Under the pieces are notes generated by a model that worked only from the letters and a program-made list of their open reading frames with translations, was not told where the DNA came from and made no database searches. 7,372 nucleotides of DNA from an uncultured Erysipelotrichaceae bacterium (GTDB taxonomy: Bacteria > Bacillota_I > Bacilli_A > RFN20 > CAG-826). Positions 6,001 through 7,372 of this stretch are shown piece by piece. How positions within the stretch are numbered: the first letter of the stretch is position 1; the number at the start of each line of letters is the position of its first letter. The DNA lies in the NCBI GenBank assembly GCA_902791085.1, contig CADAUN010000065.1, forward strand, positions 1 to 7,372, given 5' to 3'. A program made the position numbers and the translations under genes.

Positions 6001-7372
6001 CTTCATGGCTGGCGAAAGAGGAATCTTGCAACGCATCATTCCATAAAGGCGTTCCTTCTCGTAAGAGCAAAAGGGCCGTATGATAGGCTTCCAAATTGGC
6101 TTTGCTTTCCATCACTTCCGCTTTTTTGTGGAACAAGTTATAACCATCCAGTTCTAAACGTTTTAGCAAAGGAGGCAAGGTTTCGAGTTCTGTTTTTACC
6201 GCATTGCGGTAGGCCAAAGAATAATCGCGCGCTTGAAATCCCACAAAAGGAGAGGAACGATATCCACCAAAAGACATGGCGCTCCCGGCCAAATCCTGAA
6301 TCTCCTCTTCTATCGCTTGGCTCTTTTCTTTGGTTAAACCTTTTAAAAATTCTTGCGAAAAAGCATAGGGAGGGACCACTTCTTTTGAAGACAAAGCAAG
6401 CAAAATGGCTTCATAAGGAGAAAGGAAAAATTCTTTCCGCTCATGTAACGCCCCTAAAGTCTCGTTCAAGTGCCTGCGCCGTTCTTGGATATTAGAAGCA
6501 ACCGTGGCATAACGATCGTTTGTTTCACTGGGGCCACGACGTAACAAAGAAGCATAGGTTTCTAAGATTTTGGACTTCGGTTCTTGCAAATTCGCGAATT
6601 CTAAGGCGAATTGGCCTAAAGACAAAGCATCCAATCTTCGTTTGACCACATCGAGGGCAACTTCTTTTTCGGCGACGAAAAGCACTTTCTTTCCATGCGA
6701 TAAGAAATTCACAATCATATTGGCAATCGTTTGGGATTTGCCAGTTCCTGGTGGGCCGTCTAAGATAAAAGACAATCCGTCTTCTGCGTCTAAAACGGCA
6801 CGAATTTGCGAAGAATCAGCAGGCAAAGGAAGCGCACAGTCCGCCGGATCCAACCGTTCGTCTAAAGCAATATTTTTTTCTTCTATCGAAGGCAATTCCT
6901 CTCCGTTTACAAAACTTTGCACCACCGGATGTTTCAAAATTGCTTCTTTGTTGTTCTTTAAATCGCTCCACATGACGAAATGAGAGAAGCTAAACAAAGC
7001 CAAAACGGAAGGGTCTTCTAGCAAAGCCCAGTTTTTCATCGGGGCAATAATTTGACGAATTTCGTTATAGATCAGCCGCAAATCCACTTGGCCGTCTTTG
7101 GTTTTTGGCAAATCAATCAAACGATGGAAATCCAAATGGAAATTTTGCCGGAAATATTCAAAGGCAGTGCGGTTTAAAGTCAAAGAATCCCAGTCATAGG
7201 TTAAGGGATAAGAGGTGCCGACTTTGCGACGGGGCATTGTGACTGGCAACAAAAATACCGGGCAAACCATAGCTCCCGTTCCTCTCGAGGCGCTCGCTTC
7301 GGTGTCATACCAGCGAATTAATCCCAAAGTCAAAAACAAAGGGTTGCATCCACTTTCTTCTAAAGCGGTGTT
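3038..7372 (-). CDS. Large SF1 DNA/RNA helicase, DUF4011 - helicase - nuclease-like - DUF3320 (N-terminus off right edge)
   Basis: The frame is open from the right edge to TAA at 3040-3038, giving 1444 visible residues. The edge residues NTALEESGCNPLFLTLG match the inside of a DUF4011 domain, so the true start is outside the window and the TTG at 7339 is not a start. Domains in order: DUF4011 to about 6900; DSSQ, then Walker A GPPGTGKS (6757-6734); a long helical, charged region of about 620 residues; motif II DEAS (4861-4850); motif III GDEEQMPP (4789-4766); HYRSRHE (4630-4610); VQGDERD (4273-4253); and LNVAVSRSREE (4159-4127). All key helicase residues are present, so ATPase activity is expected. 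Next come a Vsr/DUF559-like nuclease domain (about 3990-3670) with FKIDVAV and an altered GILCDN, a DUF3320-like segment (about 3540-3395) and a final winged-helix-like segment (about 3250-3045). The family is COG1112. Its cellular role is poorly known; some relatives occur in defence loci. uppP follows 21 bases downstream. Confidence 0.9.
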   Translation of the reverse strand, partial: NTALEESGCNPLFLTLGLIRWYDTEASASRGTGAMVCPVFLLPVTMPRRKVGTSYPLTYDWDSLTLNRTAFEYFRQNFHLDFHRLIDLPKTKDGQVDLRLIYNEIRQIIAPMKNWALLEDPSVLALFSFSHFVMWSDLKNNKEAILKHPVVQSFVNGEELPSIEEKNIALDERLDPADCALPLPADSSQIRAVLDAEDGLSFILDGPPGTGKSQTIANMIVNFLSHGKKVLFVAEKEVALDVVKRRLDALSLGQFALEFANLQEPKSKILETYASLLRRGPSETNDRYATVASNIQERRRHLNETLGALHERKEFFLSPYEAILLALSSKEVVPPYAFSQEFLKGLTKEKSQAIEEEIQDLAGSAMSFGGYRSSPFVGFQARDYSLAYRNAVKTELETLPPLLKRLELDGYNLFHKKAEVMESKANLEAYHTALLLLREGTPLWNDALQDSSFASHEAEIRTAFEQEKEILETKEQLLLSYQDGILQLSGEALKTEWEKAEAMSFFARRKAKKALQNRLKPFAKTKDAYRKEGLSSTIEMLCLYEAKKQGRSRYDSYAAFVLRRHPLHRFADAEEWNASFEATLGFIQAVDKMTFYPEKKKSFVTSLLDLDQGSLFASSLSNFLSDWEQFEKEKQSLEKFYSFRLDEYPDDPSYFALLGGKIRDALGGIGRLAEWSGLLSKIDALGTLLPSSFLAPYLSGQIKEADLWDYYRNSLSSSLLSFALAKNGLGRLSHNDVEKEVSLYQKDIAEYTNLTLEDVAAKVSSAIPQGVENFAPSTAAHELAKLAKNGGRGVSLRTIFQNYAPLLQSLTPCFMMSPLTVAQYLDYGTYHFDVVIFDEASQIPTSEAIGAIARAKSVVIAGDEEQMPPTSFFTTTIGANEDDGLATFASLQEDLESLLDDAIVLGLPRRRLLWHYRSRHEALIAFSNNRFYENSLLTFPSPKDEKRSVSFHDVKGTYERGRGTNRQEAKEVVKEIIKRLQNKELRSRSIGVVTFNEAQQNLIEDMLDKALAEHPSLPLEPGGEKIFVKNLENVQGDERDVILFSVTYGPDKNGTFSLNFGPLSLQKGERRLNVAVSRSREEMVVFASVEPEQIRAERAKNEGAAMLRDFLSYAKYGVDRLSKNALYEKGIADRGIAPYLAEDLRRLGYVVKESLGESTFKIDVAVALPDEPDHFVLGILCDNEAFASTPCVDRHVNEPRVLEHLGWRLFRLYSVEYLDHKEELMKEIVQAINESKQIASDISPLRQKPTPTFAKKVLVTAKNSLPYTKGEYVTPKEGDEEALKSFLYEVILQEQPISRDLLNLRLREARQLTRIGSKVKDLMDRALAGLIPERVKTFLQGTTTFYASNEWDEPSYRNYRLEGENSSGRSMTDIPFAEISNCAADILEEQGSMNLDDLAKQVSLRFGFTTLNATRKAYLLKAIRASDCQRNRIYFSGDTVSLSH

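Noticed and set aside
5983..6495. 170-residue open frame on the plus strand inside the helicase gene
   Set aside because: It is fully antisense to a conserved coding sequence, has a low-complexity composition and no recognisable domain, so it is a shadow frame. The same applies to the plus-strand frame at 6570-6983 and the minus-strand frame at 5382-5750.
7250..7339. TTG at 7339 as the start codon of the helicase
   Set aside because: The frame stays open to the window edge and the residues before it (NTALEESGCNP) match the conserved interior of DUF4011, so the real start is upstream, outside the window.
1..7372. CRISPR arrays, tRNA genes, insertion-sequence ends, toxin-antitoxin pairs
   Set aside because: I looked on both strands and saw no regularly spaced repeats, tRNA-like cloverleaf, transposase motifs or small paired genes; nearly all bases are explained by the four genes.

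Overview
The window looks like ordinary bacterial chromosome, probably from a Bacillota/Bacilli-type organism, perhaps an uncultured gut relative of the Erysipelotrichia or RF39 groups. That placement is an inference from the moderately AT-rich composition, the protein families and their sequence flavour. The standard genetic code appears to be in use: uppP ends in TGA and tryptophan is written TGG. Coding density is very high, with one real intergenic gap of about 125 bases.

Layout. Positions 1-475 (minus strand) hold the N-terminal 158 residues of a protein that resembles the accessory N-terminal region of GH38 alpha-mannosidases; the rest lies off the left edge. Positions 476-600 form a divergent control region with candidate -10 boxes on both strands and, between them, a sequence close to the CcpA/LacI-type operator. 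Positions 601-2100 (plus strand) encode a complete MATE-family efflux transporter. Its 3' end overlaps by 23 bases the 3' end of uppP (2078-3016, minus strand), which encodes undecaprenyl-diphosphate phosphatase. Upstream of uppP, on the same strand and only 21 bases away, is a very large superfamily 1 helicase gene (3038 to the right edge, 1444 residues visible). It has a DUF4011-type N-terminal region, a complete set of helicase motifs, a Vsr/DUF559-like nuclease domain and a DUF3320-like tail. Its N-terminus is off the right edge.

How the genes relate. The helicase and uppP probably share a transcript (helicase first), although no functional link between them is known. The mannosidase-like gene and the MATE gene are divergently transcribed and could share the operator-like site, which would fit sugar or catabolite control of the glycosidase. 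The MATE gene has no visible Shine-Dalgarno sequence and may be read from a leaderless transcript.

No clearly new biological system is visible. The points most worth a second look are the operator-like site, the possible leaderless start, the altered nuclease motif in the helicase, and the helicase-uppP pairing. No tRNA, rRNA, CRISPR array, insertion sequence or convincing intrinsic terminator was seen.
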